64,000 nucleotides of DNA from Bacteroidota bacterium (GCA_016866255.1 VGMY01000002.1:1-64000), one strand, 5' to 3'; shown: positions 35,849 through 45,857, counted from the first letter of the stretch. Notes: generated from the sequence alone by a model not told the origin. Program-made: numbers and translations.

Positions 35849-36745
35849 TTACACTACCAACATTTCATGTCGGAATAAGGATCTCTGAAAATCAATATCT
35901 ATGCGCCCGAGGAATAAGCCTGCCCATCCTGTTTGGTTGATCAATACCGGCTGTTTATCGCGGTTTTCCGTGAACAAGGGTTTTTCCAAAAAGGTATGGG
36001 TATGTCCGCCGAGTATGAGGTGAATGTTGCTGCTTTGGGCAGCCAATACCTTATCCGATACTTGATTCGAGGCATATTCAAACCCTAAATGCGATAAACA
36101 TACGATAAGGTCACAGCGCTGTTCCTTTAAGTGCTTGGCCGTATCGTTGGCTACCTGCACCGGATCAAGGTAATTCATTCCTCCGTAATTGGCTTTTCCT
36201 GCCAAGCCATCAAGATTTACCCCAACGCCAAATAATCCGATACGAAGCCCACCTTTCTTAAGAATTAAATGAGGTAGGGTTGCGCCTTCGAGGAGGGTGT
36301 TGTTAAAATCGTAGTTGCTGCAAAGGAAGGGGAAATTGGCATGTTGCTGTGCCTTTTTAAATCCGTCTAATCCGATGTCGAAATCGTGATTACCCATGGT
36401 CGAAGCATCGTATTGCAAGGCGCTCATGAGTTTCATTTCGAGCACCCCGTGGTATTTGTTGAAGTAGGGTGTACCTTGAAAAATATCGCCTGAATCCAAG
36501 AGCAATACATGCTCCTCTTCCGAGCGGATTTTTTCAATCAAGGCGGCTCGTTTTGCTACCCCACCCATTCCCGGATACTTCGAATGCGACATCGGAAAAG
36601 GATCGATGTTCGAATGCGTATCGTTGGTGTGGAGGATAGTTAGTTTTTTGCCTCTTGCGATGGTTTGAGCCCGTAAATCTAGGCTTCCGCTCAAAACGCC
36701 CAGAGTGACCAAGCCTGTGGTTTCAATAAATCGTCTTCGGTTCAT
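35849..36745 (-). CDS. 5'-nucleotidase metallophosphatase domain protein (UshA N-terminal half)
   Basis: A 298-residue calcineurin-type phosphoesterase. It begins with a Tat-like leader (MNRRRFIETTGLVTLGVLSG) and has the metal motifs LTILHTNDTHSN, LLDSGDIFQGTPY, TMGNHDFDIG and ILGGHTHTFL. In UshA-type enzymes this catalytic domain is fused to a C-terminal substrate-binding domain; here the protein ends after the catalytic domain, and the missing half is the gene immediately upstream (4-base ATGA overlap). The expected reaction is dephosphorylation of nucleoside 5'-monophosphates outside the cytoplasmic membrane. Confidence 0.9.
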   Translation of the reverse strand: MNRRRFIETTGLVTLGVLSGSLDLRAQTIARGKKLTILHTNDTHSNIDPFPMSHSKYPGMGGVAKRAALIEKIRSEEEHVLLLDSGDIFQGTPYFNKYHGVLEMKLMSALQYDASTMGNHDFDIGLDGFKKAQQHANFPFLCSNYDFNNTLLEGATLPHLILKKGGLRIGLFGVGVNLDGLAGKANYGGMNYLDPVQVANDTAKHLKEQRCDLIVCLSHLGFEYASNQVSDKVLAAQSSNIHLILGGHTHTFLEKPLFTENRDKQPVLINQTGWAGLFLGRIDIDFQRSLFRHEMLVV

Positions 36746-37446
36746 GGAATGTAGCGCTTTTCGGTTCGGTTGGAAAGGGTTCCTTGCTGTTTTACTGCTT
36801 GGATGAAAACGTCGCGTAGGTTGTGCTGACTAACGCTTACCGACTCCGGTTGCAGGAAAAAGGTCATTTTATCGCCTCCATAAGCCAGATAATCCGAGGT
36901 GATGAAGGTAATGTGGGTGTGTTCCGGTAATAAGTTACCTACCATTAATTTGCCTTTTTCAAAACGTGCATTGGATAGGGCAACGCCTTTGGCTTGTTGC
37001 GATAAGTTTTTTTCAATATCGGGTATCCGTTCCACCGGTAATCGAACCCATGCTACCACATTATCGAAAGGCATGAGCTTGTAGAGATCTCCGACCGTTA
37101 TGTCTCCGCGGTTAATGCTCGACCTTAATCCTCCGGCATTCAGCAGTACCACTACTGGCTCCCGCATTTTAACTGCCTGCGTCTCTTGCTGCAATAGGGC
37201 ATCTGCCACCCAGTTCATTAAATTCGAGTTGGGATAGCTCAGGTCAAAACTCGTGTCTGCGCGGCCAATGACCTCTCCCATTTCTGCGGTTAAACTGTCG
37301 GAATAGGGCTGAATGATGGAACTTATCTCCAGTTTGGTAGGGTAGCCCTGATCTAAACCTACGTTTTTGGTGCCGCCTTGCAAGCTGATTTTTTGGGAGC
37401 ATGCTCCAAGTACTAATAACCAAAATGGTAAGCGAAGTGGACGCAT
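36742..37446 (-). CDS. 5'-nucleotidase C-terminal domain lipoprotein (UshA C-terminal half)
   Basis: A 234-residue protein with a lipoprotein signal (WLLVLGACSQ, lipobox Cys near 16) and the 5'-nucleotidase C domain: NLMNWVADALL, NAGGLRSSINRGDITVGDLY, PFDNVVAWVRL and YLAYGGDKM, the residues that hold the nucleoside in UshA. It has no metallophosphatase domain and would need the neighbouring gene product as partner. Its gene precedes that of the catalytic half, the reverse of the domain order in fused UshA. The ATG overlaps the nuclease stop as TAATG. Confidence 0.88.
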   Translation of the reverse strand: MRPLRLPFWLLVLGACSQKISLQGGTKNVGLDQGYPTKLEISSIIQPYSDSLTAEMGEVIGRADTSFDLSYPNSNLMNWVADALLQQETQAVKMREPVVVLLNAGGLRSSINRGDITVGDLYKLMPFDNVVAWVRLPVERIPDIEKNLSQQAKGVALSNARFEKGKLMVGNLLPEHTHITFITSDYLAYGGDKMTFFLQPESVSVSQHNLRDVFIQAVKQQGTLSNRTEKRYIP

Positions 37447-39713
37447 TACTCGATTAAGAAACTTTTTTGAGCAGTTCCAAAGGGAGTTTGAACGGTAAGT
37501 AGGTATTTTCCAATGTTAAGCTGAGCCCCGTCAAGAATGAGTACCGGTAACTCAAGGTTCGACGCTTCCATGATCACTCGCCCGCTAAGATCACAAACCT
37601 TATAAGCGGTTATGGTCGTGTTGTTCACCTGCGCATAGACTTGGTTTCGGCTGGGTACCGGAAACACGGAGAAATTAGCTGCCAATTGTTCTTCCATACC
37701 TACGTTGCAATTTTCTGCCAAATAACTCATGTTGGCAAAGTTCACATGGCATACGAATTCTGCGGAATCAATGTAAGGATTTCGGTTCCCTTGAACGCTG
37801 AAGATGTACTCTTGACGTGCTATTTCATAGGAATCCGGTGGGTCGTTGAAGTGCCAGTTTTTTAAAGATTCTTGATCCTGGTAGGCAGGAAAACTCCAGT
37901 TCAATCCCCCTTGGCCATTATAGCAGGTTGCTTCATAAAAAATGGAGCGCGCGGCATTTCCTTTTTGCGCGTCTCTGGGTTCGTAACACATTTGGTTTCC
38001 GTTATAACCAACGCTTCCTTCTAAAAAACTAAAAAGTACATTTCCGGTGATATCCAATAGGGGTAAGTTGCTGCGATAGGAGTTAGCATTGGCAAAATTC
38101 GTAGGGTAGAGATTATGTTGGTCAGTATATTCGGGTTGCTCAGGGTCATTGCAAGGGAAAGACGCCATCCAAGAATGGCAAAAGGAGTGTTCTCTTGAGT
38201 AACCAGTGGCAGTCCAATCAAAAGGATCGCTGAAAACTTTATTTTCTCCGGTGTAAACGCACGTTACGTAGGACTGTCCGTTGGTGGTGTCGCTCACTTC
38301 AAACTGATTCATGATCGTCTGTTTATAGTTAAAATAACTGATGAATGTATGCGGATTTATAAGAGCAGATAAATTGCTTAGGAAGGTGGGGATCTGGGAA
38401 TTAATACCGCTGTAATAATTACCAACATTCAAGCCCGTAGTTGTCGTATTACCCGTTGCCGGGCTGGTCGTTTTGTAATTCTCAAATCCTGCAGGTCCGT
38501 TGAATGCAAAAACCGCAAAATAGTAGGGTTGATTGGCGCGTACGCCCCGAGGCACAAAGTTGGTTGAACTTCCTGAGTAGGCAACTTTCGCATTTCCAAG
38601 AAGGTCACCTCTGAGGTACGTTGTTCCGTCTAAAGGAGTTCCTGAAACAGGTGCGGTTTTTGACCATAACACCAAGTATTTTTCTGCCCCGTTGCCGGCG
38701 GTGTATGAACCTGTCAAGGTGTAGGCTTGAACATTTGAGAAGGCAAGATTTGCTGCATTAGTGATTGGTTCAGTCGCTAGATTGTCTAATCCGACCGCTA
38801 ATAAATTAATGATATATGGGTTTTCATCGCTGTCGTTATTGGCAATGGATAGCGTAGCCGTACGAGTTCCATTACCCGTTGGAGTAAATGTAAGGGTAAA
38901 ATTCTCTGTTCCAAGACCTGCAACCGTAGTGGCATTCAGGTTGGTGGTGTAATCGGAAGCATTCGCTCCTGTAAGGGATGTTCCAGACACCGTAAGCGAT
39001 TGCACTCCGCTGTTTTCGATGGTGATTACATTGTTAGCGGTATTTCCAACAACATACGTTGTATTATTCAATGCGGTGGTTCCGTTGATTTTGACATTGA
39101 TTTCTCGAACGGGCGCAACGTAAGGAACGATGTCCGCTAAACTTCGCGGAACGACTTGATAGTTCGCGTTGAATTGTCCCATTAACCCAGTAATCGAAAC
39201 CGGTCCAACGGGAATGGGCGTTCCGTCGATATTGGTGGATGCGTTAATCCGAACGTCCAAGGTATTAGCACCGTTGGTGATTTGCACCGTGCTGTTCCCT
39301 ACTGCAAAATTACCGGTTTGAACAAAGATAACGTTCTCAATTCGGATAAGTTGGGATTCCAACGCTTCACCCGCGCTGGTAATCGGTATTACTTGAGGTA
39401 CGTTTGGAGTAACAGGTCCATGATCGGTAAAACTGTTGGTCGGCGATAATTCCAATAATCCACTGAAATCAAACAAAACTCCCGTGGCGGTAATGGAATC
39501 TCCGGTGGTTAAACTGCTCAAATTATTTCCGTAGCAGGCAATTCCCGCAGTTTCGTCTTGCAGGTAGCGTATAATACCGAGTTCAGAACCGTTTGAAACT
39601 ACTCCTCTTACGGTTACCGTTGCTCCAATCGACATACTGCGAACCTGTTGAATTGTTTGTGCCTGAAAATATAGGATAAATACAATAGAAAAAAGTGTAA
39701 TAATTTGTTTCAT
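37446..39713 (-). CDS. Secreted endonuclease I-family nuclease with OB-fold and anchor domains, T9SS type A
   Basis: A 755-residue exported nuclease. After the signal peptide come an OB-fold-like domain (SMSIGATVTVRGVVSNGSEL, about 25-195), an ASH/choice-of-anchor-D-type Ig domain (TIENSGVQSLTVSGTSLTG, about 205-310) and a fibronectin-like domain. Endonuclease I domain, about 435-670: TGYSREHSFCHSWM (catalytic His), YTDQHNLYPTNFANANSYR and EPRDAQKGNAARSIFYEAT. The type A sorting domain ends the protein (FSVFPVPSRNQVYAQV). EndA-type enzymes cut DNA and RNA non-specifically. Together with the nucleotidase pair and the TonB receptor it suggests use of external nucleic acids. Confidence 0.9.
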   Translation of the reverse strand: MKQIITLFSIVFILYFQAQTIQQVRSMSIGATVTVRGVVSNGSELGIIRYLQDETAGIACYGNNLSSLTTGDSITATGVLFDFSGLLELSPTNSFTDHGPVTPNVPQVIPITSAGEALESQLIRIENVIFVQTGNFAVGNSTVQITNGANTLDVRINASTNIDGTPIPVGPVSITGLMGQFNANYQVVPRSLADIVPYVAPVREINVKINGTTALNNTTYVVGNTANNVITIENSGVQSLTVSGTSLTGANASDYTTNLNATTVAGLGTENFTLTFTPTGNGTRTATLSIANNDSDENPYIINLLAVGLDNLATEPITNAANLAFSNVQAYTLTGSYTAGNGAEKYLVLWSKTAPVSGTPLDGTTYLRGDLLGNAKVAYSGSSTNFVPRGVRANQPYYFAVFAFNGPAGFENYKTTSPATGNTTTTGLNVGNYYSGINSQIPTFLSNLSALINPHTFISYFNYKQTIMNQFEVSDTTNGQSYVTCVYTGENKVFSDPFDWTATGYSREHSFCHSWMASFPCNDPEQPEYTDQHNLYPTNFANANSYRSNLPLLDITGNVLFSFLEGSVGYNGNQMCYEPRDAQKGNAARSIFYEATCYNGQGGLNWSFPAYQDQESLKNWHFNDPPDSYEIARQEYIFSVQGNRNPYIDSAEFVCHVNFANMSYLAENCNVGMEEQLAANFSVFPVPSRNQVYAQVNNTTITAYKVCDLSGRVIMEASNLELPVLILDGAQLNIGKYLLTVQTPFGTAQKSFLIE

Positions 39714-39715
39714 AC

Positions 39716-42460
39716 TTAAAATTGATAAGATAAAGATACATTAAATCGGAACCCCTGGCCGAACATAACCGCAGCGGAGGTAGCATCAAAGTTTTGATTA
39801 CTACCGTTGTTGTTATTCGTGGCATCGGCGATAAACACCGTGTTCAGTAAATTAATCACGTTGGCGGAAAGGTTTAAGGCGTCTTCGCCAATTTTGAACC
39901 GGTATCCAGCATAGAAATTAACAAGGTAATATGAAGGCATCATCCAAGATTGTCTTCCTCCGTTAGCTCCTTGCAGCGAGAATGGATTGAAGTCGGAAAA
40001 ATAGCGGTCGAAATACTGAAACTGACCTTTGAAATACAGGTTTTTAATGGGCTCATACCTCACCGTTGCCGATAGCGCCGTTTGCGCAGCATCGCCTACG
40101 CCAACTCCTTCAGCATTGAACGTGTATTCCAACGAATCGTATTGTGGAATGATGATGGTTTTAGAAGAATTCCAAAACCAGTCTCCCATGGAAAACATGA
40201 ATTCGGTGGAGACTTTTTTGTCAATTTCCCAGGCGATATCAATTTCTCCTCCCATGTGGATGGCGTCCATTCCGTTGATATTTACACGAATGGTTTCCGT
40301 AGGATCATTTGGATCCGGAACGGCTACACCGTATGGAAAAGGTTTGTTCTTCCAGTTGGTAAGATATCCGTTAAGGTTGATACCGAAATTTCGAGCTGCG
40401 TATGAAAAACCTTGTTCAAATGCTAGGATTTTCTCGTTGTTAATCACCCCAAAAAACTTGTTGTAATTATTATCAATTACATTGGAAAACATCGGAGTAC
40501 GGTTCAAATAACCTATGTTTAAAAATACACTCGCATAATCGCTGAACTTGACGCATACTCCCTCTTTAATGGTAAAACCAGGAATGTACTTCCAGGGGGT
40601 TTTTACGTAATCTACGCCCTCAGAATAGCTGTGGTAGGTTTGACCGTTATAGGTAATCGTATCGCCAAATCCAAATTGCAGAACGGTATCTCCAAGATTT
40701 AGTTCGCGTTTTTGGAAATAGTCAATTCCTTGATAACCATTTCCGATCCCTGTCAGGTTGACAAAGGCACTTACGGTTTTGGACTCATAGGAAACTTGAG
40801 AAAATGCCCCTAACCAAGATACCAAGCCATCGCGGTTTGCGTTGAACAGATTCTTCGCGATTTTATCGCCCACACGCTTCATAGGACTTGCCGCATTTTT
40901 ATCCGATAAATCTACATAGTAGTCGCCCCCTAATAAATCCTTCACTTCCTGGTAATGTGAACCGCGGTAATAACGTGCGTCTAATCCGGCAGAAAACTCG
41001 AATCCTTTCTTGACCTCATAATTCACTTGCCCTAAATAACCTACCCAAAAGTGGTTGTTCACGCTGGATAACAGGATTTGCGAACTTTTAATTTCGGTAG
41101 GAGAATATTGAGCGTCAATGTTGGGGGTACCAAATAGCGGGTTGTATTGGTTAAAATAAGTCATGGTGTCCCAATCGATCAAATTGTTGGAATCTCGAAT
41201 GATCGCGGATGAATTGAATAATGCCGTTCCTCCACCACGTCCAATGGAGGCATAGGCAAGGTTCGAAATGGACAAATGCTTATTGACTTTCCAAAAATCT
41301 TTCAGCGTGAATTGCGGTTTATTGTAATAGTTTAAACGCTCAGAAACGACCTCTTGCTTTCCGTTAACGGTTCTATAACCCCAATGTTGGTTGTAGCGTA
41401 AGCCCATATCGTTGAACATTGCATTCGTGTCGATCGTGGCTCCATTGTTCCGTGCTTCTTCCTCACTCCAATATTGGATAGGTTGGCGAAACGACCGCTG
41501 TCCGTGTTGTTGAGGAGCAGCAAAAGCGGAAAGTGTGAGTAAATGTTGTTCAAATTGTTTCGACACTTTCAGATAACCGAAAAATCCTTGGCTAGGGGTT
41601 CCTTCCACCCATCCTGTTGCTTGTTTGTAGGAGAGTGCCGCGGTCAGTCCCCAACCTCCCGTCAAAATACCTGTATTGTAAGATGCAGTTGTTCGCATGA
41701 GGTTTCCTGTACCATACTCCTGCTTTATCGTACCGCCTCGTTTGTTTCCGATACCTTGAGTGATTATGTTAAGTGTCCCGCCAATTGATGGCATAGCAAT
41801 TTTTGTGGCACCCAATCCCCGCTGGACTTGCATGGTGGCTGTAATTGCGTCTAAACCAAACCAATTGGACCAATAAACCCAACCGTTTTCCATGTCGTTT
41901 ACAGGCACTCCGTCGATCATTACCCCCACATTTCGTTGATCGAAGCCCCGAACATTGATGCGCGCATCGCCGTCGCCTCCACCCGATTGGGTGGCGTAAA
42001 CCCCCGCAGTCCCATTAAGCAACATAGGTAAATCGCGTGAGCCCAACTCTTCTTGAATTTTTTGGGTACTGATCTTCGTGACCGCTATGGGGACGGGGCC
42101 ATCTTTTACGACATTCCCTATCACTCTGACTTCGTCAAATTCCAAACTGCCGGCCATGTTGATGTTCAGGATGAGTTCCGATTGATTCAATTTAAAGTCT
42201 CTTATTACCGTATCGAATGAAACCATCGTAACGGTTATGCGATAGTCGCCGAAAGGCAGGTTTTGTATGCTGTAGAATCCGTTAATTTCGGAGAGCAATC
42301 GATTCACTACGGCCCCCGAAGTTCTCAATTTGACCTCTATTTTGGCCCCTCCAACAGATTGTCCCGTAGCTCCTTCAGAAATTATCCCGCTAACTTGACC
42401 TTGTTGAGCGAACCAAATAGGACACAGCGAGCATGCGAAAAGGAGAATGTAAACACGCAT
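39716..42460 (-). CDS. TonB-dependent outer-membrane receptor with carboxypeptidase-like N-terminal domain
   Basis: A 914-residue outer-membrane receptor. Signal peptide; CarboxypepD-reg-like beta-sandwich about 20-105 (GQVSGIISEGATGQSVGGAK); plug domain with NVRGFDQRNVGVMIDGVPVN and GGTLNIITQG; then a 22-strand-type barrel ending in GQGFRFNVSLSYQF with terminal Phe. No SusD partner follows, so it is not a classical polysaccharide locus. The stop is two bases before the nuclease gene, and the order lamin-tail protein, receptor, nuclease, nucleotidase suggests import of nuclease products. Substrate not determinable from sequence. Confidence 0.92.
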   Translation of the reverse strand: MRVYILLFACSLCPIWFAQQGQVSGIISEGATGQSVGGAKIEVKLRTSGAVVNRLLSEINGFYSIQNLPFGDYRITVTMVSFDTVIRDFKLNQSELILNINMAGSLEFDEVRVIGNVVKDGPVPIAVTKISTQKIQEELGSRDLPMLLNGTAGVYATQSGGGDGDARINVRGFDQRNVGVMIDGVPVNDMENGWVYWSNWFGLDAITATMQVQRGLGATKIAMPSIGGTLNIITQGIGNKRGGTIKQEYGTGNLMRTTASYNTGILTGGWGLTAALSYKQATGWVEGTPSQGFFGYLKVSKQFEQHLLTLSAFAAPQQHGQRSFRQPIQYWSEEEARNNGATIDTNAMFNDMGLRYNQHWGYRTVNGKQEVVSERLNYYNKPQFTLKDFWKVNKHLSISNLAYASIGRGGGTALFNSSAIIRDSNNLIDWDTMTYFNQYNPLFGTPNIDAQYSPTEIKSSQILLSSVNNHFWVGYLGQVNYEVKKGFEFSAGLDARYYRGSHYQEVKDLLGGDYYVDLSDKNAASPMKRVGDKIAKNLFNANRDGLVSWLGAFSQVSYESKTVSAFVNLTGIGNGYQGIDYFQKRELNLGDTVLQFGFGDTITYNGQTYHSYSEGVDYVKTPWKYIPGFTIKEGVCVKFSDYASVFLNIGYLNRTPMFSNVIDNNYNKFFGVINNEKILAFEQGFSYAARNFGINLNGYLTNWKNKPFPYGVAVPDPNDPTETIRVNINGMDAIHMGGEIDIAWEIDKKVSTEFMFSMGDWFWNSSKTIIIPQYDSLEYTFNAEGVGVGDAAQTALSATVRYEPIKNLYFKGQFQYFDRYFSDFNPFSLQGANGGRQSWMMPSYYLVNFYAGYRFKIGEDALNLSANVINLLNTVFIADATNNNNGSNQNFDATSAAVMFGQGFRFNVSLSYQF

Positions 42461-42493
42461 TGCGTCAATACCAATGTTGAATAAACGGTGAGT

Positions 42494-43552
42494 TTATCGG
42501 ATAATTATTTTTCGAGTATCAGTTCGCCCTTCCTTCGTAAATATTTTTACAAAATACACACCTTTGGGTTCGTTAATTTCCAAGGTAATGAGTTTTTGTT
42601 TTTGAACCTCTCTGCTCATAATAACTTGGCCGAAAATATCCAAAACCTGCAGTTTTTTTATTGCTGTAGCGTTGTTAATATAGAAGGTTCCGCCAGATGG
42701 ATTCGGATAAATCGAGTAAGCCAACTCATCCATGTCATTTATCGATGCAGGATTACATTGACAATCGTGTGTTCCCAGTGAATTCCAGTTTCCGTCTAAG
42801 ATTGGGTTTCCGCTGTTGCCAAGTACTGGGTTTCCGTTTTGATCTAATCGAACAATTACTGCAGGAATGGTATCCCACTCTAATAAGGGATCAAAGAAGG
42901 CAACTTGATTAGTAACCCCTTTTTGAATGCTTACCTTACGAATCATGGAATGGTCCTTCGTTACCAACACACCCTGCCCGTTGTTGTAGGGAAAGGTGGT
43001 AGACCAAGCGCCGTCGTTACCGGCGGAGGAACCCGAGGAGTTGGCGGGATTTTCACCAATTTTTCCAAAGATATCCACCAAGGCAAAGCCCGGGATATTG
43101 GCGGGGCTTATAACAGTGGCCCCATTAGCGGGAAGTGTTCCCTTGGCAAGGACGACAACGTCATTTCCATTCCAATAGAAGGCATTTGAGGTATTGTACA
43201 CTGGGCAATAGAAGCCATCAGCTCGCGCCTGCAGGGAGTCCCAAATTGGGGCTTCCTGACCTGTTCCACTGGAATCAAGTTTTTCCAAAACAGCGACATA
43301 AACACCGTATGGTTCAACTGAACCGGACAACTGTACGGAGTTTACCACAGTTGCCGACGAGGCGCCGTTTGCATATCGAACTACAAAATAGCCGCTCAAA
43401 TTTACTGCTTGGTTCGTTGGATTATAAATTTCAAGGGCTTTGTTGTTCGACCATCCTTCAACGTATTCTGAAATGAACAGTTCAGAACAATTGCTCTGAG
43501 CCAATGCAACGCAAGACGAAATAAATAAACTTAACGTAACAAAATGTTTCAT
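42494..43552 (-). CDS. Secreted lamin-tail-domain protein, T9SS type A
   Basis: A 352-residue exported protein. Signal peptide (FVTLSLFISSCVALAQ), then a lamin-tail (LTD) Ig-fold: ELFISEYVEGWSNNKALEIY, NPTNQAVNLSGYFVVRY and VEPYGVYVAVL. It ends with a type A sorting domain (YSIYPNPSGGTFYINN ... KGVYFVKIF). Prokaryotic LTD domains are often found with secreted nucleases and phosphatases and are thought to tether them; here too it leads an operon with endonuclease I and 5'-nucleotidase. No catalytic motif. Confidence 0.87.
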   Translation of the reverse strand: MKHFVTLSLFISSCVALAQSNCSELFISEYVEGWSNNKALEIYNPTNQAVNLSGYFVVRYANGASSATVVNSVQLSGSVEPYGVYVAVLEKLDSSGTGQEAPIWDSLQARADGFYCPVYNTSNAFYWNGNDVVVLAKGTLPANGATVISPANIPGFALVDIFGKIGENPANSSGSSAGNDGAWSTTFPYNNGQGVLVTKDHSMIRKVSIQKGVTNQVAFFDPLLEWDTIPAVIVRLDQNGNPVLGNSGNPILDGNWNSLGTHDCQCNPASINDMDELAYSIYPNPSGGTFYINNATAIKKLQVLDIFGQVIMSREVQKQKLITLEINEPKGVYFVKIFTKEGRTDTRKIIIR

Positions 43553-43567
43553 AATCGATATTTTTTA

Positions 43568-43575
43568 CAAAGGTA
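43568..43575 (-). promoter_or_regulatory. -7 box for the lamin-tail/receptor/nuclease/nucleotidase operon
   Basis: The minus strand reads TACCTTTG, a full TAnnTTTG match 16 bases before the ATG at 43552. Confidence 0.5.
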
Positions 43576-43649
43576 ACTCGATTTTACTTATTGAAGGCCA
43601 TTTGACAAGGTTACCTTTCTATTAATTTTAACAATCTCACTAAAAATGC

Positions 43650-43657
43650 TATTTTCG
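43650..43657 (+). promoter_or_regulatory. Probable -7 box of the S9 peptidase gene
   Basis: TATTTTCG is one base off TAnnTTTG. It lies 16 bases before the ATG at 43673 and downstream of the ATG at 43646, arguing for the later start. Confidence 0.35.
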
Positions 43658-43672
43658 AAGGAAAAATTTGCC

Positions 43673-45835
43673 ATGCATTACCTTCATATTATTGCATTTG
43701 TGTTAATCTCTTTACCCATATTCCCACAAGAGATTACGGTGGAAAAAATTTGGAAAAAATATGAATACCGTTCGTTGGGAGTAGACGGTTTTAATACCCT
43801 TCAAGACGGAGATCGAACTACGCAATTGGATGCGGAAGGAAACTTAATGCTCTCCTACATTTCCAAGCCTAACGAAGCCCCAACACACCTCATTGCAGCA
43901 AGAGAGTTAACCTATCGTGGAAAAATAGTGAATATTGAGGATTACAGTTTCGATGAATCAGAGCGCAAAGTCCTTATTAAAACATCCATTGCCCCCGTTT
44001 ACCGCAGAAGTTATAACGCTGTATATTTTCTCTACGATTTAGATACTCGGTTCCTAGAACCTTTGTCCGAAACATTGAGCCCTCAAACCCTCGCGGAATA
44101 TTCGCCCGACGGAAAAAAGGTATCTTTCATTTTCAAAAACGATCTCTATGTTAAAGATCTTTCAAGCCATAAAATCACCCAAATTACGACCGACGGAAAA
44201 CGCAACAAAGTCATCAACGGCACCACGGATTGGGTATATGAGGAGGAATTTTCGGTTACAAAAGCCTACAGTTGGTCGTCGGACTCTAAATATCTGGCGT
44301 TTTTGAAGTTCGTTGAAAAGCGGGTTCAGGAATTCGGTATTGACTTTTTTGGTGAATTATATCCAACCCGTTACGAATACAAATATCCCAAAGCAGGAGA
44401 AGAAAATTCGAAGGTTACAGCCCATTGGGTCAACATTTCTACTCCCCAAAAAATTAACTCCTTAGAAATTGGGGATTATGAGTACATCCCTCGCATTCAA
44501 TGGTCTAACATTTCCAACCGTTTGCTCCTTCAAACCATGAACCGTCATCAAGATAGCCTCAAATATCATATGGTCGATTTTAGCGGAAAAAAACCGCTTC
44601 ATTCGATTCTTTTTACCGATGTTAGCTCAACCTATGTGGATGTCAACGAATGCTTGCATTTTATGCCCAACGGTGAAGGGTTTTTCTTTACCTCCGAAAA
44701 ATCAGGGTACAATCAATTGTATGCGCTGGATTATTCTGGCAAACTTAACCCCGTCACCAGCGGTGAATTGGACTTGATCGATGCCTATGGGGTGAGTCAA
44801 GATGGAACCAACTTTTATTTTACTCGCTCCGGACAGTCCGGTATTTCAAAAGTGCTTTGCCGCATGCATATCCCCTCAAAGGAAGTCCAGGTTTTATCCC
44901 CCTTGGAAGGTTGGACGGAGGCGAACTTTACCCAAGGAATGAAATATTATGTGGGCGTGTTTTCCGAAGCGAATACTCCTCCTGTTTATTCGCTGTTTGA
45001 CGGAGAAGGAAAGCTCATCAAACGGTTAGAGGATAATGCCGTGTTAGCGGCCAAATTATCGCCTCTGGGTTTGAGCAAGAAAACCTTCCAATCAATCGAG
45101 GTGAATGGCGTCACCTTAAATGCCTCAGTTATGTTACCCCCTGAATTTTCGAACAGCAATAAATATCCTCTTTATATGAACGTTTATGGAGGTCCTGGGC
45201 ATAATGAGGTGACCAACCAGTGGGATGGAAATGATTTTATGTACCATCAGTTATTGGCTTCTAAAGGATACATTGTGGTAAGTGTCGATCCACGAGGCAC
45301 ACAATACCGCGGGGCTGATTTTAAGAAAGCAACGTACCTTCAGTTGGGCAAATTGGAAGTGGAGGATTTCATAGGTGCAGCAAAATTTTTCCAAACCCTT
45401 CCGTATGTTGACGGGAGTCGGATTGGAATCATGGGGTGGAGTTACGGCGGGTTTATGTCTTCGTTGGCCATGACCAAGGGTGCAGAGGTCTTTAAAATGG
45501 GGATCGCGGTGGCTCCCGTAACGAACTGGAGGTATTACGACAACATTTATACGGAGCGCTTCATGCGAACACCGCAGGAGAATCCAAAGGGTTATGACGA
45601 TAATTCTCCAATCAACCATGTTGATCAAATGAAAGGTAAATACCTGTTGATTCACGGAATGGCAGACGATAACGTGCATTTTCAGAACAGTGCCGACATG
45701 GTTACGGCCTTAGTGAAAGCAAACAAACAATTTGACTTTTTTGCCTATCCGAATAAAAATCACGGTATTTATGGTGGAAACACACGAAATCACTTATTTT
45801 CCCTCATGTTCGAGTATATTTTGAGAAATTTGTGA
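43673..45835 (+). CDS. Dipeptidyl peptidase IV-family (S9B) serine peptidase
   Basis: About 720 residues. I take the ATG at 43673, which begins a signal peptide (MHYLHIIAFVLISLPIFPQ); the upstream ATG at 43646 adds a charged stretch and lies before the presumed -7 box. The N-terminal beta-propeller of DPP-IV is present, including the double Glu motif DWVYEEEF that binds the substrate amino terminus. The alpha/beta hydrolase domain has GWSYGGFMS (Ser near 587), MADDNVHF (Asp near 664) and NKNHGIYGG (His near 695). It would cleave dipeptides (or tripeptides in the PTP subgroup) after proline in the periplasm. Confidence 0.93.
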   Translation: MHYLHIIAFVLISLPIFPQEITVEKIWKKYEYRSLGVDGFNTLQDGDRTTQLDAEGNLMLSYISKPNEAPTHLIAARELTYRGKIVNIEDYSFDESERKVLIKTSIAPVYRRSYNAVYFLYDLDTRFLEPLSETLSPQTLAEYSPDGKKVSFIFKNDLYVKDLSSHKITQITTDGKRNKVINGTTDWVYEEEFSVTKAYSWSSDSKYLAFLKFVEKRVQEFGIDFFGELYPTRYEYKYPKAGEENSKVTAHWVNISTPQKINSLEIGDYEYIPRIQWSNISNRLLLQTMNRHQDSLKYHMVDFSGKKPLHSILFTDVSSTYVDVNECLHFMPNGEGFFFTSEKSGYNQLYALDYSGKLNPVTSGELDLIDAYGVSQDGTNFYFTRSGQSGISKVLCRMHIPSKEVQVLSPLEGWTEANFTQGMKYYVGVFSEANTPPVYSLFDGEGKLIKRLEDNAVLAAKLSPLGLSKKTFQSIEVNGVTLNASVMLPPEFSNSNKYPLYMNVYGGPGHNEVTNQWDGNDFMYHQLLASKGYIVVSVDPRGTQYRGADFKKATYLQLGKLEVEDFIGAAKFFQTLPYVDGSRIGIMGWSYGGFMSSLAMTKGAEVFKMGIAVAPVTNWRYYDNIYTERFMRTPQENPKGYDDNSPINHVDQMKGKYLLIHGMADDNVHFQNSADMVTALVKANKQFDFFAYPNKNHGIYGGNTRNHLFSLMFEYILRNL

Positions 45836-45857
45836 TGCTTGACAGACTTACCCCATA

